The notes: generated from the letters alone by a model not told the origin. Numbered from the stretch's first letter, positions 16,971-24,934 are shown. The stretch is 64,000 nt of DNA from Streptomyces hygroscopicus (GCA_002021875.1 CP018627.1:9920001-9984000); one strand, 5' to 3'. Translations and numbers: made by a program.

Positions 16971-18156
16971 AGGGGGAAAAGCTGCCCGGTGTAACGGTCA
17001 CGCTGCGCCGGGCAGAGCGCAGGGTCTCGGTGAAGGAGACCCGATCGGGGTCCAGACCACGGGTGGCGGCCGTTCTCAGCATGAGCTCACGCAGGGCGTG
17101 GTGGACCAGCAGGTGTGCCCAGATCTGCTGACGGACACCATCAGGGGTCTTGCTGCTCAGTACGACGCGGGCGCCGCGCTGATGGGTCTTGATCTCGGCG
17201 AAGACGGACTCGACCTCCCAGCGTTCGCAGTAGAGCGCGGCCAGCTGCCGGGCCGGATGGCGTCGGGCATCCAGCAGGGTGGTGACCAGCCGGTAACCGT
17301 CAGCGGCACCCTCACCGCCCTGGCCCTTGAGCTGGTAGGCCAGAACCCGGACGGTGACCGGCTCATGCCGGGCAGGGCCGCTGCTTGCCCGGATCTGTGA
17401 GAGCCATGACCCGTCCCGGAACTGCTTGAGGACCGGCAGGACGCGGTTGGCGGGCACTCGCCACAGCAGATCGGCGCCAGTGGCGGTGAAGGCCTGCCAC
17501 AACGGGACACCGAGGAACTCACGGTCGGCCAGGACGAGCTGGCCCGGGCCGAGCGACCGTGGCAGGCGGCCGGCCAGAGTGACTTCCCCGGTGCGGCAGC
17601 CGGCGAGTTCCGCGTCCAGCACCGCATGGCTGCCCACCTCCACCAACGCAGCCATCCGCACCTGCGGGAACGCGCTCTTGCCCGGCCCGCGGCCGTTGCC
17701 CGGACGCCCGAACGCGGCCTCGTTGGCTTCGCTGTCCGCCACGTCCCAGCAGGTCCCGTCCACCGCCAGCAGCCGCAAGCCCCGCCAGAACGCGCCGGGT
17801 GTAGCCTCGGTGGCCATCGGCTTGGCGGTCGAGGCGAACAGCACCCGCAACGGCTCACAGCCCAGCCGCTGCCGGGCCCGAAACAGCGAGGACTTCGCCG
17901 GTACATGCCAGCCGCCCAGCAGCCCCTGGCCCCGCAGCCCCTCCACCAGGTGCCGCATCACTTCCAGATACGGAGCCGGAGAGAACAACGCCAGCCCCAG
18001 CACGAAGTACACCACCAGCCGCGCGGGAAGCAGCCGTCTGCGTTGCTCCGCACACCCGCAAGCCGCGACCACCCGATCCACCAACCCCGGTGGATACACC
18101 CAGGTCAACAACCCCAGGCCCGATAACTCAGACACACGCGCAGACACCCGAACCAC
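16969..18156 (-). CDS. IS4-family transposase (main frame; C-terminus frameshifted)
   Basis: 395 residues in this frame: an N-terminal IS4-specific domain (to about residue 100), then a DDE catalytic core with LLAVDGTCWDVADS, GQLVLADREFLG and the Y-x2-R-x3-E-x6-K signature in YCERWEVESVFAEIK. All three acidic positions are present. The frame stops at TGA (16971-16969) just after GSFSP, about 70 residues short of the family length; the missing part continues one base forward (see 16761-16970). Either a single extra C in a run of five C inactivated the tail, or ribosomes shift at CCC-TGA. Confidence 0.85.
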   Translation of the reverse strand: MVRVSARVSELSGLGLLTWVYPPGLVDRVVAACGCAEQRRRLLPARLVVYFVLGLALFSPAPYLEVMRHLVEGLRGQGLLGGWHVPAKSSLFRARQRLGCEPLRVLFASTAKPMATEATPGAFWRGLRLLAVDGTCWDVADSEANEAAFGRPGNGRGPGKSAFPQVRMAALVEVGSHAVLDAELAGCRTGEVTLAGRLPRSLGPGQLVLADREFLGVPLWQAFTATGADLLWRVPANRVLPVLKQFRDGSWLSQIRASSGPARHEPVTVRVLAYQLKGQGGEGAADGYRLVTTLLDARRHPARQLAALYCERWEVESVFAEIKTHQRGARVVLSSKTPDGVRQQIWAHLLVHHALRELMLRTAATRGLDPDRVSFTETLRSARRSVTVTPGSFSP

Positions 18157-18302
18157 CCCCTGGGTCCACTACCCAGGAACCCACGCCCAAGGCCTTAAAA
18201 CAACGGCATTGGGGCTAGCCGCCCGTACCCCTTCTCATCGGCTAGCCGGTTGTTGCGGGCGGGCCATGTCGAGTCCTGACGCCGCCGACGCCACGGTGCG
18301 TC

Positions 18303-18326
18303 GAAGCCGAAGCCGAAGCCGAAGCC
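18303..18326. repeat. Short tandem repeat, GAAGCC x 4
   Basis: Four perfect copies of a 6-base unit immediately 3' of the reductase remnant. No coding role seen. Confidence 0.7.
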
Positions 18327-18340
18327 GGCAGGCGTTCGGC

Positions 18341-18505
18341 TCAGCGCCGTGCCGACGCCAGCGCGGGAGTGGCCGCACGGGCCTGCGGCCCCAGTTCGTC
18401 CACGAGGCCGGAAAGCGTCTGCGGCCCCCGCGAGTTGCTGAGCACGACGTCCAGGCCGTCGTCGACCGCCAGCCGGGCGAGCGTGCTACCGATGTGTCCG
18501 GTTCG
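18341..18505 (-). pseudogene. Remnant of an F420-dependent NADP reductase-like gene
   Basis: The minus strand encodes RTGHIGSTLARLAVDDGLDV, then VLSNSRGPQTLSGLVDELGP and a stop after about 54 codons. This is the N-terminal Rossmann region (normally GTGHIG...VVLSNSRGPETL) of NADP-oxidoreductase/coenzyme-F420 family proteins of about 200 residues. The initiation region and the last three quarters are missing. Lies between the IS element and the SnoaL-like gene, in a 341-base stretch that holds no intact gene. Confidence 0.65.
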
Positions 18506-18559
18506 GCGGCTCCCCTGCGCAGCCCGCTGTGCGGGCGTCGGGGACGGGCCGCAGGGTGA

Positions 18560-19036
18560 TCAGAAGACGTAGGGGATGTCGTGTATGACGTCCTGGTGAC
18601 GGATGCGCCAGACGCCGTCGGTTCGGCGAAGGTTGAAGCGGTAGTACCCGGACTCGATGGGCTTGATGGCGCCCTGGGCGCCGAAGGTGCCGGCGGGCCA
18701 CCCGCCCTCGGGCTTCCTGGTTCCGACGACGTCGTAGGTGATGAACTGGGTATCGATGCCGGCCTCGTCGCCGTCGACGGAGACCAGATGGTCGTAGGTG
18801 GTGTGGTGGCTCCAGCCCAGGGGCGGGTGCGGCGCCATGGCCGTGGACATGGCCGCTGCGATCTGCGCTCCTCCGGAGAGGGTTCCCAGCAACTCCATCC
18901 CATCGGGCCCGCGGTGGTAGTGGACCTCGACGACCGCGTCGGCCTCGTAGAGCTGTGCCAGCGCCTCGCCGTCGCGCCGGTCCGCAGCCCGGGTGTATCG
19001 GGAAACGATCTCTCTGATCTCGTTCTCGGTGCTCAT
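18560..19036 (-). CDS. SnoaL-like / NTF2-fold protein
   Basis: 158 residues with the SnoaL-like alpha+beta-barrel pattern: IREIVSRYTRAADRRDGEAL at the N-terminus, LYEADAVVEVHYHRGPDGME, and the closing DGVWRIRHQDVIHDIPYVF. Such proteins act as small-molecule isomerases, hydratases or ring-hydroxylating-dioxygenase-like subunits; the reaction here cannot be deduced. Divergent from the Rrf2 regulator, with a perfect palindrome between them, so probably Rrf2-controlled. Confidence 0.8.
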   Translation of the reverse strand: MSTENEIREIVSRYTRAADRRDGEALAQLYEADAVVEVHYHRGPDGMELLGTLSGGAQIAAAMSTAMAPHPPLGWSHHTTYDHLVSVDGDEAGIDTQFITYDVVGTRKPEGGWPAGTFGAQGAIKPIESGYYRFNLRRTDGVWRIRHQDVIHDIPYVF

Positions 19037-19180
19037 GACATTCTCCGGATCTCTCTGTGGTGCCTGTCGGTGTCCGGACTTGTACGGCAGACGGGCGGCC
19101 GGTCGCTTGTGCGAGGCAGGCGGTCACCTTGGGTGATCGCAATCTGCGTGTGTGAAAAGTACATATCCTTCGACGGAAAT

Positions 19181-19197
19181 GCAACTGTAAGAGTTGC
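19181..19197. promoter_or_regulatory. Palindrome between SnoaL-like and Rrf2 genes
   Basis: GCAACT-GTAAG-AGTTGC is a perfect 6+5+6 inverted repeat in an AT-richer stretch of the 218-base divergent intergenic region. Position and symmetry suggest the binding site of the adjacent Rrf2 regulator. Confidence 0.5.
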
Positions 19198-19254
19198 TAA
19201 TATGGGGGCGTCGGGAGCCACCCGTACCAAGCGGCGGAAGAAGGGGGTGCGAGC

Positions 19255-19734
19255 ATGCTGGACGTGAGGTTCTCCAGTGCGCTGAAGGTCATGCTCCTGC
19301 TGGGCCATGCCGAGGAAGAGGGCAGTCCCGTCCTCAGCTCGACCCAGCTCGCCAGGAGTCTGGACACGAACCCGAGCCTGGTGCGCAAGCTGATGGTCCC
19401 GCTGGTGCAGGACGCTCTCGTCGCGTCCATCAAGGGCCGCAGCGGGGGTGTCCGTCTCGGCCGGCCCGCAGACCAGATCACGCTGGGAGAGATCTACCGC
19501 TCATCCATCGGCGACAAGCCGCTGTGGGCCCCCCGGACGGAGGGGCCCCGGGAGTGCCTGGTCACCAACCACTCCGCTGAGTACTTCGTCAGGCTCACCG
19601 ATGAGACCGAGGCGGCCGTCCTCGGCGCGTTGGCGGGCCGCACGCTCGCCGACAGCCTCGACGAGTTGCGTGCCATCGACCGGGCCGGCGGTGCCCCCGC
19701 CGCGGAACGGCCGCTCCCCGCGCCCCGTCATTAG
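19255..19734 (+). CDS. Rrf2-family transcriptional regulator
   Basis: 159 residues. The winged helix LDVRFSSALKVMLLLGHAEE ... TNPSLVRKLMVPLVQDALV ... GRSGGVRLGRPADQITLGEI is characteristic of Rrf2. Only one cysteine (in RECLVTN) is present, so an Fe-S cluster of the IscR/NsrR kind is unlikely; a small-molecule or thiol sensor of the YwnA kind is more plausible. It precedes the aldehyde dehydrogenase gene on the same strand and is divergent from the SnoaL-like gene. Confidence 0.88.
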   Translation: MLDVRFSSALKVMLLLGHAEEEGSPVLSSTQLARSLDTNPSLVRKLMVPLVQDALVASIKGRSGGVRLGRPADQITLGEIYRSSIGDKPLWAPRTEGPRECLVTNHSAEYFVRLTDETEAAVLGALAGRTLADSLDELRAIDRAGGAPAAERPLPAPRH

Positions 19735-19736
19735 CT

Positions 19737-19756
19737 CGACTGGGATATCCCGGTCG
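19737..19756. terminator. Hairpin after the Rrf2 gene
   Basis: CGAC-T-GGGATATCCC-G-GTCG is palindromic with one mismatch pair and begins two bases after the Rrf2 stop codon. It may terminate the Rrf2 transcript or be a regulator site; no U-tract follows. Confidence 0.35.
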
Positions 19757-19794
19757 ACTCGACCATCGTGCGCTTCGCCGGGGCGGGCTCTGTA

Positions 19795-19860
19795 CATGGT
19801 CTATCGGCAATAGGGAATTACACGCCTGGGATCGTGTGTGCTATAACGTAAGCGTCTAAA
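19795..19860 (+). promoter_or_regulatory. Promoter of the aldehyde dehydrogenase gene, twin of 21924-21989
   Basis: Contains TTACAC (19818-19823), an 18-base spacer and TATAAC (19842-19847), followed by GTAAGCGTCTAAA. An upstream CATGGTCTAT and a following GAATAGGG-like block are also shared with the transporter promoter at 21924. The conservation goes beyond -35/-10 elements and implies a common regulator. Confidence 0.6.
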
Positions 19861-19892
19861 TACCAAAGACGATTACGTCGATGTCCAGCACA

Positions 19893-19910
19893 CCCGGCCC
19901 GCGGGCCGGG
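19893..19910 (+). other. GC hairpin in the aldehyde dehydrogenase leader
   Basis: CCCGGCCC-GC-GGGCCGGG is a perfect inverted repeat between the predicted promoter and the start codon. It could act as a leader attenuator or transcript stabiliser; function unknown. Confidence 0.35.
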
Positions 19911-19936
19911 CTCCTTGCCGAAGAACGGGATGCCCC

Positions 19937-21274
19937 ATGACCACCACCTACCCCGCCTTGACCGAGACCGACGCCGCCGCCCTCGTGGCGCGGTTGCGCG
20001 AGACCCACCGCAGTGGCCGCACCAAGTCTCTCGCCTGGCGCCGCGAGCAGCTCACCCGGCTGCGCGCGCTGCTGACCGACAACCGCGCGGTCATCGCCGA
20101 CGCCCTCTGGGCCGACCTGCGCAAGAACCCCGCCGAGGTCGACCGCGCGGAGATCGACATCACGGTCCGCGAGATCGACGACTACCTCGAGCATCTGGAG
20201 GAGTGGCTCGCCCCGCAGCCCGCGGAGGTCACCGTCTCCCACCTGCCGGAGGGGACCACGGCCCGCACCGAGCTCGATCCCCTCGGTGTCGCCCTGATCC
20301 TCTCGGCCTGGAACTATCCGATCTATCTGCTGCTGACCCCCGTCGCCGCCGCGCTGGCGGCCGGCAACGCGGTGGTCATCAAGCCCTCCGAGCTCGCCGA
20401 GCAGACCTCCGCCCTGCTGGCCCGGCTCCTTCCGGCCTACCTCGACAACGAGGCCACCGCCGTGGTCGAGGGCGGCGTCGCCCAGACGACATCGCTGCTG
20501 GCCCAGCGCTTCGACCACGTCTTCTACACCGGCAACGGCACCGTGGGCCGGATCGTGATGCGCGCGGCCGCCGAGCATCTGACCCCCGTCACCCTCGAAC
20601 TCGGTGGCAAGTCCCCGGTCTTCGTCGACCGCGACGCCGACCTCGCCGCGGTCGCCGCCCGCATCGCGTCCACCAAGTTCTCCAACGCCGGACAGACCTG
20701 CGTCGCCCCCGACTACGTCCTCACCGACCCGGACACCGCCGAGGCGCTGGCGGTCGCCCTGACTCAGGCGATCGAGCAGCTGTACGGCACCGACCCGCGC
20801 TCCGCCGACCACTACGGACGCATCGTCAACGAGCGCCACTTCGACCGCCTGTCCGCGCTGCTCGGCTCCGGCCGCACCGTGACCGGCGGACAGAGTGACC
20901 GCGCCGAGAAGTACATCGCCCCGACCGTGCTGGTGGACGTGAAGCCCGACGAGCCGGTGATGCAGGAGGAGATCTTCGGCCCCATCCTGCCGATCCTGAC
21001 CGTCGCCGACCTCACCGAGGCCATCGCCTTCATCAACGACCGTGACAAGCCGCTCGCGCTCTACGCCTTCACCGAGAACGACACCACCCGGGCCCGGCTG
21101 ATCGCCGAAACCTCCTCGGGTGCCGTCAACTTCGGCTTCCCGATCTTCCATCTGACCGTGCCGACCCTGCCGTTCGGCGGCGTCGGGGAGAGCGGCATGG
21201 GCAGCTACCACGGCCGCTACTCGCTGGAGACGTTCAGCCACCGCAAGGCGGTCCTCGACGTCCCGCTGACCTGA
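19937..21274 (+). CDS. NAD(P)-dependent aldehyde dehydrogenase (class 3 / YwdH-like)
   Basis: 445 residues, the shorter length typical of ALDH class 3-like enzymes. Cofactor-binding VALILSAWNYPIYLLL, Glu motif VTLELGGKSPVFVD and catalytic cysteine in KFSNAGQTCVAPDYVL are all present; the C-terminus has LPFGGVGESGMGSYHG. It oxidises aldehydes to acids; the substrate is not evident. Its promoter region is almost the same as that of the TDT transporter at 22043, so the two are probably co-regulated. Confidence 0.92.
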   Translation: MTTTYPALTETDAAALVARLRETHRSGRTKSLAWRREQLTRLRALLTDNRAVIADALWADLRKNPAEVDRAEIDITVREIDDYLEHLEEWLAPQPAEVTVSHLPEGTTARTELDPLGVALILSAWNYPIYLLLTPVAAALAAGNAVVIKPSELAEQTSALLARLLPAYLDNEATAVVEGGVAQTTSLLAQRFDHVFYTGNGTVGRIVMRAAAEHLTPVTLELGGKSPVFVDRDADLAAVAARIASTKFSNAGQTCVAPDYVLTDPDTAEALAVALTQAIEQLYGTDPRSADHYGRIVNERHFDRLSALLGSGRTVTGGQSDRAEKYIAPTVLVDVKPDEPVMQEEIFGPILPILTVADLTEAIAFINDRDKPLALYAFTENDTTRARLIAETSSGAVNFGFPIFHLTVPTLPFGGVGESGMGSYHGRYSLETFSHRKAVLDVPLT

Positions 21275-21286
21275 CCGGCCCGGTCA
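21272..21286. terminator. Hairpin at the end of the aldehyde dehydrogenase gene
   Basis: TGACCGG-C-CCGGTCA overlaps the stop codon and forms a 7-base-pair stem between convergent genes. Short, so only tentative. Confidence 0.35.
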
Positions 21287-21341
21287 TCCACGGATCGCGA
21301 GAGAACGAGGACACGAGCGAGATCAAGACCCGGTTCCGGTG

Positions 21342-21908
21342 TCAGCTTCCGGGCCGGGTCTTCTGCCGGGCCCGGTACGCGGCCACATTGCTCTTGTTGC
21401 CGCAGACTTCGTACGAGTGCCAGCGCTGGGTGCGGCTGCGCGTGGTGTCGTAGAACACGTGGCCGCAGAGCTCGTTGGCGCAGATGCGGAGACGGGGCCA
21501 GGTGCCGTCGGAGACGAGCTCCGCCACTGCCAGGGTGATGCCACCCACCACGGGGTCGCCACCGATCTGCCGCAGCCGCACCGCCCCGGGCTCCGAGAAA
21601 TCCTGCCGCAGCGTGACAGCGGACGCCCGCTCGGCGAGCTGTGCCCAGCCGGGTGCCGCCCCGGCACTGTCGGGTGCGGACGCGATGTCCATGAGGGTCG
21701 TGCGCAGCCCGCGGATCTTGGCGATGCGCTGCGGTGACGGCGCCTCCGCCGCGGGCTGGCCGAACGGGCGCAGGACGGCGCTCGCCGTCTCCGGGGTCTG
21801 GAGCGTGTCCGGAAAACCGGGACCGTGCGGCCGGGAGTTGAGCAGGTCCACCATCGCCGCCGCGGTCGTGGGAATCCGTCGCGCTGAATCCGATTCTTCG
21901 CTGGCCAC
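21342..21908 (-). CDS. CGNR zinc-finger regulator
   Basis: 188 residues. The C-terminus LRICANELCGHVFYDTTRSR followed by QRWHSYEVCGNKSNVAAYRA is the CGNR zinc finger (C-x4-C ... C-G-N-K) that defines this stress-type transcription-factor family; the N-terminal part is the ABATE-like domain. The start is a GTG at 21908 with poor ribosome-binding site. It is divergent from the TDT transporter, and the conserved promoter block lies between them; it is therefore the leading candidate regulator of both twin promoters. Confidence 0.85.
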   Translation of the reverse strand: MASEESDSARRIPTTAAAMVDLLNSRPHGPGFPDTLQTPETASAVLRPFGQPAAEAPSPQRIAKIRGLRTTLMDIASAPDSAGAAPGWAQLAERASAVTLRQDFSEPGAVRLRQIGGDPVVGGITLAVAELVSDGTWPRLRICANELCGHVFYDTTRSRTQRWHSYEVCGNKSNVAAYRARQKTRPGS

Positions 21909-21923
21909 CCAACCACCCTAGCA

Positions 21924-21989
21924 CATGGTCTATTGACGAATGGGACTTACATCCCGGTGGTCGGGCATGCTATAAGTAAGCGTCTAAAA
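21924..21989 (+). promoter_or_regulatory. Promoter of the TDT transporter gene, twin of 19795-19860
   Basis: TTACAT (21947-21952), an 18-base spacer and TATAAG (21971-21976) are followed by TAAGCGTCTAAA; CATGGTCTATTGACGAATGG lies upstream. It aligns base for base over about 65 positions with the aldehyde dehydrogenase promoter. It directly abuts the CGNR gene start. Confidence 0.6.
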
Positions 21990-22042
21990 TTAAACATCCA
22001 TTACAAGATCATCTTTCGGGATCAACCTCGAGGACACAGCTC

Positions 22043-23116
22043 ATGACTGCCAAGAACGGCTCGGACCTCCGGCCGGAGCGGGGCCAGGGCCCGCCGATCC
22101 TGTCCGGTTCCGCCGCTTCGGCCGGACCCGCGCCGTACGCGGCCCCCGCCTCCCATGGCTCGCGGAGCGCGCGCATCAGCCTGCTGGCGATCTCGCTGGG
22201 CTCCGCGGGGCTGGGCGGAGCCTGGCAGGCGGCGACCTCCGTCGCCTCGGCGTGGATCCAGATCAGCGATGTGCTGTTCGTGATCAGCGGACTGGTCTGG
22301 GTCGTGCTCCTGGCCGCATACGTGCGGCACGGCGGAGCCCGGTGGCACAACCTGCGCGAGGATCTGCGCCACCCGGGCCAGGGGTTCGCCCTCGCGTACG
22401 TCCCCATCATCGGCATGCTGATCACCGGTCACTTCTCGCGCTTCGGCGAGGAGGGCGCCCGCTGGGCCTACGCCGTCTTCGTCGTGGCGGCCGCGCTGGT
22501 CGCCGCGCGTCTGCTCGCCCACTGGTTCACCGGCGGGCTCAGCGAGACCACCCTGCACCCCGGCTATCTGCTGCCGGTCTCGTCCGCACCGTTCATCGCG
22601 AGCATCACCGCGTCGACGCTGGACCTGCCCGAGATCGCGGCAGCGTCCTTCGCCGTGGGGGTTCTGTACTGGCTGGCCTTCGGCACGGTCATCCTCGGCA
22701 GCCTGGTCGCCGGCAGTCCGCTTCCGCCACCGGCCCGGCCCACCCTCACCGTCCTGGTCATCCCGCCCGCCGTCGGCAGCAACGCCTGGCTCGCCGCCCA
22801 CGGGGGCCGTCTGGACGGGGTCGGCTACGGGTTCTCCGGCATCCTGTTCTTCACCCTCGCCCTGGTCGCCTTCATGCTTCCGACCCTCCGCGAGCGGTCC
22901 TTCCACACCGGGCTGTGGATCTACAGCTTTCCGGTGGCCGCCACCACGAACTTCCTGGTGCGGTGGATATACGCGGCGGACGTGCCGGGCCGGGAGATGG
23001 TCGTCTGGACACTGCTGGCGGTGGCGAGCGGCGGCTTCCTCCTCCTGGGCGCCGCGACGCTTGTCCACGGTGGCCGGCACTGGCGCCTGCGGACCGGGAA
23101 CCCGGACCTCGGGTGA
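22043..23116 (+). CDS. TDT / SLAC1-type transporter (TehA-like voltage-dependent anion channel family)
   Basis: 357 residues. A disordered N-terminus of about 40 residues is followed by around ten membrane segments; SLLAISLGSAGLGGAWQAAT, YVPIIGMLITGHFSRF and HPGYLLPVSSAPFIAS match the tellurite-resistance/dicarboxylate transporter (TDT) family. Members move small anions such as sulfite, malate or tellurite-related species. The molybdopterin-domain gene 137 bases downstream resembles sulfite-oxidase-type enzymes, which would fit sulfite or another small anion as substrate; this is inference. GAGGA precedes ATG. Confidence 0.85.
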   Translation: MTAKNGSDLRPERGQGPPILSGSAASAGPAPYAAPASHGSRSARISLLAISLGSAGLGGAWQAATSVASAWIQISDVLFVISGLVWVVLLAAYVRHGGARWHNLREDLRHPGQGFALAYVPIIGMLITGHFSRFGEEGARWAYAVFVVAAALVAARLLAHWFTGGLSETTLHPGYLLPVSSAPFIASITASTLDLPEIAAASFAVGVLYWLAFGTVILGSLVAGSPLPPPARPTLTVLVIPPAVGSNAWLAAHGGRLDGVGYGFSGILFFTLALVAFMLPTLRERSFHTGLWIYSFPVAATTNFLVRWIYAADVPGREMVVWTLLAVASGGFLLLGAATLVHGGRHWRLRTGNPDLG

Positions 23117-23253
23117 GTCGGGCGCAACGCCGCAGATGCGAGGAGAAAGGCTCCTTCCACCTCGCATCAGCCGGATCTTTGATCCCTCGGCATGGCATGT
23201 GCGTTTGCGTGGGACGCGGGGTCGGGTAACGGTCCTCCAGGAGGTGGTAGCCC

Positions 23254-23736
23254 GTGAGTGACTCCCTCGTAGCTGCCGGCACGGCTGCCGGTCCGGTGGC
23301 GGAACTCGCCCTCACCGGCGATGTGACCCGTCCGGCCCGGCTGACGGTGTCCGAACTGCTCTCCTGGCCCCAGCACCGGGCACAGGTCAGCTTCGACTGC
23401 GCCACCAGCGGCATCCAGCAGCACCGCTTCACCGGACCGTACCTGCACGACGTCCTGGTCTCCGCCGGTCCCGCCTTCGACCCCGCCCGGCGCAAGGACC
23501 GGCTGCGCTTCCTGATCGCCGTACGCGGCGCGGACGGCCACCGCGCGCTGCTGTCCTGGGCCGAGATCGACCCGGACTTCGGCCGTGCCCCCGTCCTGCT
23601 CGCGGTCACCATCGACGGCACCTCGCTCGACCGCGCGGGCCCGCAGCTCGTCCTGCCCCAGGACCGCTGCGGCGCCCGGTACATCAGCGGCATCGAGGCG
23701 ATCCGCGTGGACGGCGGATACACCGTCTGGACCTGA
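23254..23736 (+). CDS. Molybdopterin-dependent oxidoreductase domain protein (sulfite-oxidase fold, small)
   Basis: 160 residues from GTG 23254 with AGGAGGT 8-9 bases upstream. The sequence ELALTGDVTRPARLTVSELL, QVSFDCATSGIQQHRFTGPY and a terminal CGARYISGIEAIRVDGGYT matches the Oxidored_molyb domain. A cysteine is present at the place of the molybdenum ligand (DCATSG), though the usual C-V/T-T-G pattern is altered. It lacks export signals. Expressed probably with the TDT transporter upstream. Confidence 0.78.
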   Translation: MSDSLVAAGTAAGPVAELALTGDVTRPARLTVSELLSWPQHRAQVSFDCATSGIQQHRFTGPYLHDVLVSAGPAFDPARRKDRLRFLIAVRGADGHRALLSWAEIDPDFGRAPVLLAVTIDGTSLDRAGPQLVLPQDRCGARYISGIEAIRVDGGYTVWT

Positions 23737-23782
23737 CCGGCGCCGGGCGCGGCCCGGCGGCCGGGGCGTCTCCGCGGTGGCG

Positions 23783-24637
23783 TCAGACCAGCGGACGGTA
23801 GGCGGTGAGCGTGACGGACAGCGTCACGTCGCAGGGCTCGGGCAGCAGCGCGACGCGCTCCCTCAGCCGCTCGCCGTGCTGGTGCCAGGCGTTGGGTCCC
23901 ATCCCCACCAGCCGCGGCACGGCTTGGTGGTCCAGCGTCATGGTGCTCCGCGAACGCTCCCGGGCCACCTCGGTGAAATGCGCCGAGAACCGGTCCGCCA
24001 GCCGCTCGTCCTTCTGCTCGTCCACCCGCAGCAGTCCCAGGGCCTCCACCAGTTCCCGTAGATGATCCGGCCGGGGCGTCACCACCAGCAGCACACCCTC
24101 AGGGCGCAGCATCCGGCGCAGCTCGGCCGGATTGCGCGGTGCGAAGACGTTGAGGACCACCGACGCGGCCCCGTCGGCGAACGGCAGCCCGTCCCAGGCG
24201 TCGGCCACCACCGCGCTGATACGGGGATGCGCCCGCGCGGCCCGGCGGGCGGCGAACTTGGAGATGTCGAGCAGGACACCCTCGGAGCCCGGGAACTCCG
24301 ACATCACCCGGGCGAGGTGGTAGCCCGTGCCGCCGCCGATGTCCACGACGCAGCCGGGGTCCCCGCCCGTGGGTGCCGGTGCCGTCTCGCGCGCCAGCGC
24401 GGCCAGTGCCCCGGCGATCGGTGCGAAGTGACCGGCGGCCAGGAAGTCCGCGCGGGCCGCCACCATCTCGGCGGTGTCCGCGCTGAACTTGGCGGCCCCG
24501 CGCAGCAGATTCACATATCCCTGCTTCGCCACGTCGAAGCTGTGCCCCTGGGAACACCGCAGCGCGCCGTCGGCCATCGTCATGGCGTCGTCGCAGCAGT
24601 GCGGACACCGAAGGTACCGAACCGCCTCTTTCCGCAT
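23783..24637 (-). CDS. 23S rRNA (guanine-N1)-methyltransferase, RlmA/TlrB-like
   Basis: 284 residues from ATG 24637 (ACGGGGGA upstream). The N-terminal zinc finger YLRCPHCCDD ... LRCSQGHSFDVAKQGYVNLL is diagnostic of the RlmA family (G745/G748 methylation of 23S rRNA). SAM-binding motif I is VVDIGGGTGYHLARVM. RlmA-II members such as TlrB contribute to tylosin resistance, but the family is also a common chromosomal gene in streptomycetes, so a resistance role is not established. Convergent with the molybdopterin gene. Confidence 0.87.
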   Translation of the reverse strand: MRKEAVRYLRCPHCCDDAMTMADGALRCSQGHSFDVAKQGYVNLLRGAAKFSADTAEMVAARADFLAAGHFAPIAGALAALARETAPAPTGGDPGCVVDIGGGTGYHLARVMSEFPGSEGVLLDISKFAARRAARAHPRISAVVADAWDGLPFADGAASVVLNVFAPRNPAELRRMLRPEGVLLVVTPRPDHLRELVEALGLLRVDEQKDERLADRFSAHFTEVARERSRSTMTLDHQAVPRLVGMGPNAWHQHGERLRERVALLPEPCDVTLSVTLTAYRPLV

Positions 24638-24742
24638 CGTGTCCCCCGTGCCGCTGTTGTCCTGACAGGAGCTCAGCCTATGCACATCTCGGCGGGGCGG
24701 TGCGGCCGGGTCGGTCGGCCGGTGACGCCGACAGGGCGTGGC

Positions 24743-24934
24743 GGGGTCCGTGAAGAGGATGCGGACATAGTTCCGGCGCCTTTCCGGAACCTGCCCGAAG
24801 TCGGTGATGAGTGCGGCGGCGAGGGAATTCCGCGCGATGACGTCCATGCGCCGCCCCATGACGACCACCTGGCTGGAAAGGTCATGGACGAGCAGTACGG
24901 CGGCGTCCGGACCCGCGGCCACTGACGACCGCTG
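24743..24934 (-). pseudogene. Remnant of an XRE-family regulator (MmyB-like domain)
   Basis: The minus strand encodes VVVMGRRMDVIARNSLAAAL, ITDFGQVPERRRNYVRILFT, DP, the highly recognisable core of MmyB-type regulators. Neither the N-terminal helix-turn-helix nor the C-terminal third is present; after DP the frame becomes unrelated. It occupies part of a 468-base stretch (24638-25105) without an intact gene. Confidence 0.65.

Larger units (their letters stand above)
16745..18214. mobile_element. Complete IS4-type insertion sequence, 1470 bp
   Basis: Terminal inverted repeats are CCGCAATGCCGTTG (left, 16745) and, read inward from the right end at 18214, CCCCAATGCCGTTG; similarity continues more weakly for about 12 further bases. 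The element is flanked by CTAG on both sides (16741-16744 and 18215-18218), a 4-base target duplication. It holds one transposase gene on the minus strand and about 220 bases at the left end that encode the transposase C-terminus in another frame. Confidence 0.85.

Noticed and set aside
23783..24637. RlmA/TlrB-like gene as evidence for a macrolide biosynthetic cluster
   Set aside because: No polyketide, sugar-transferase or other antibiotic genes are nearby; the family is also widespread as a chromosomal gene.
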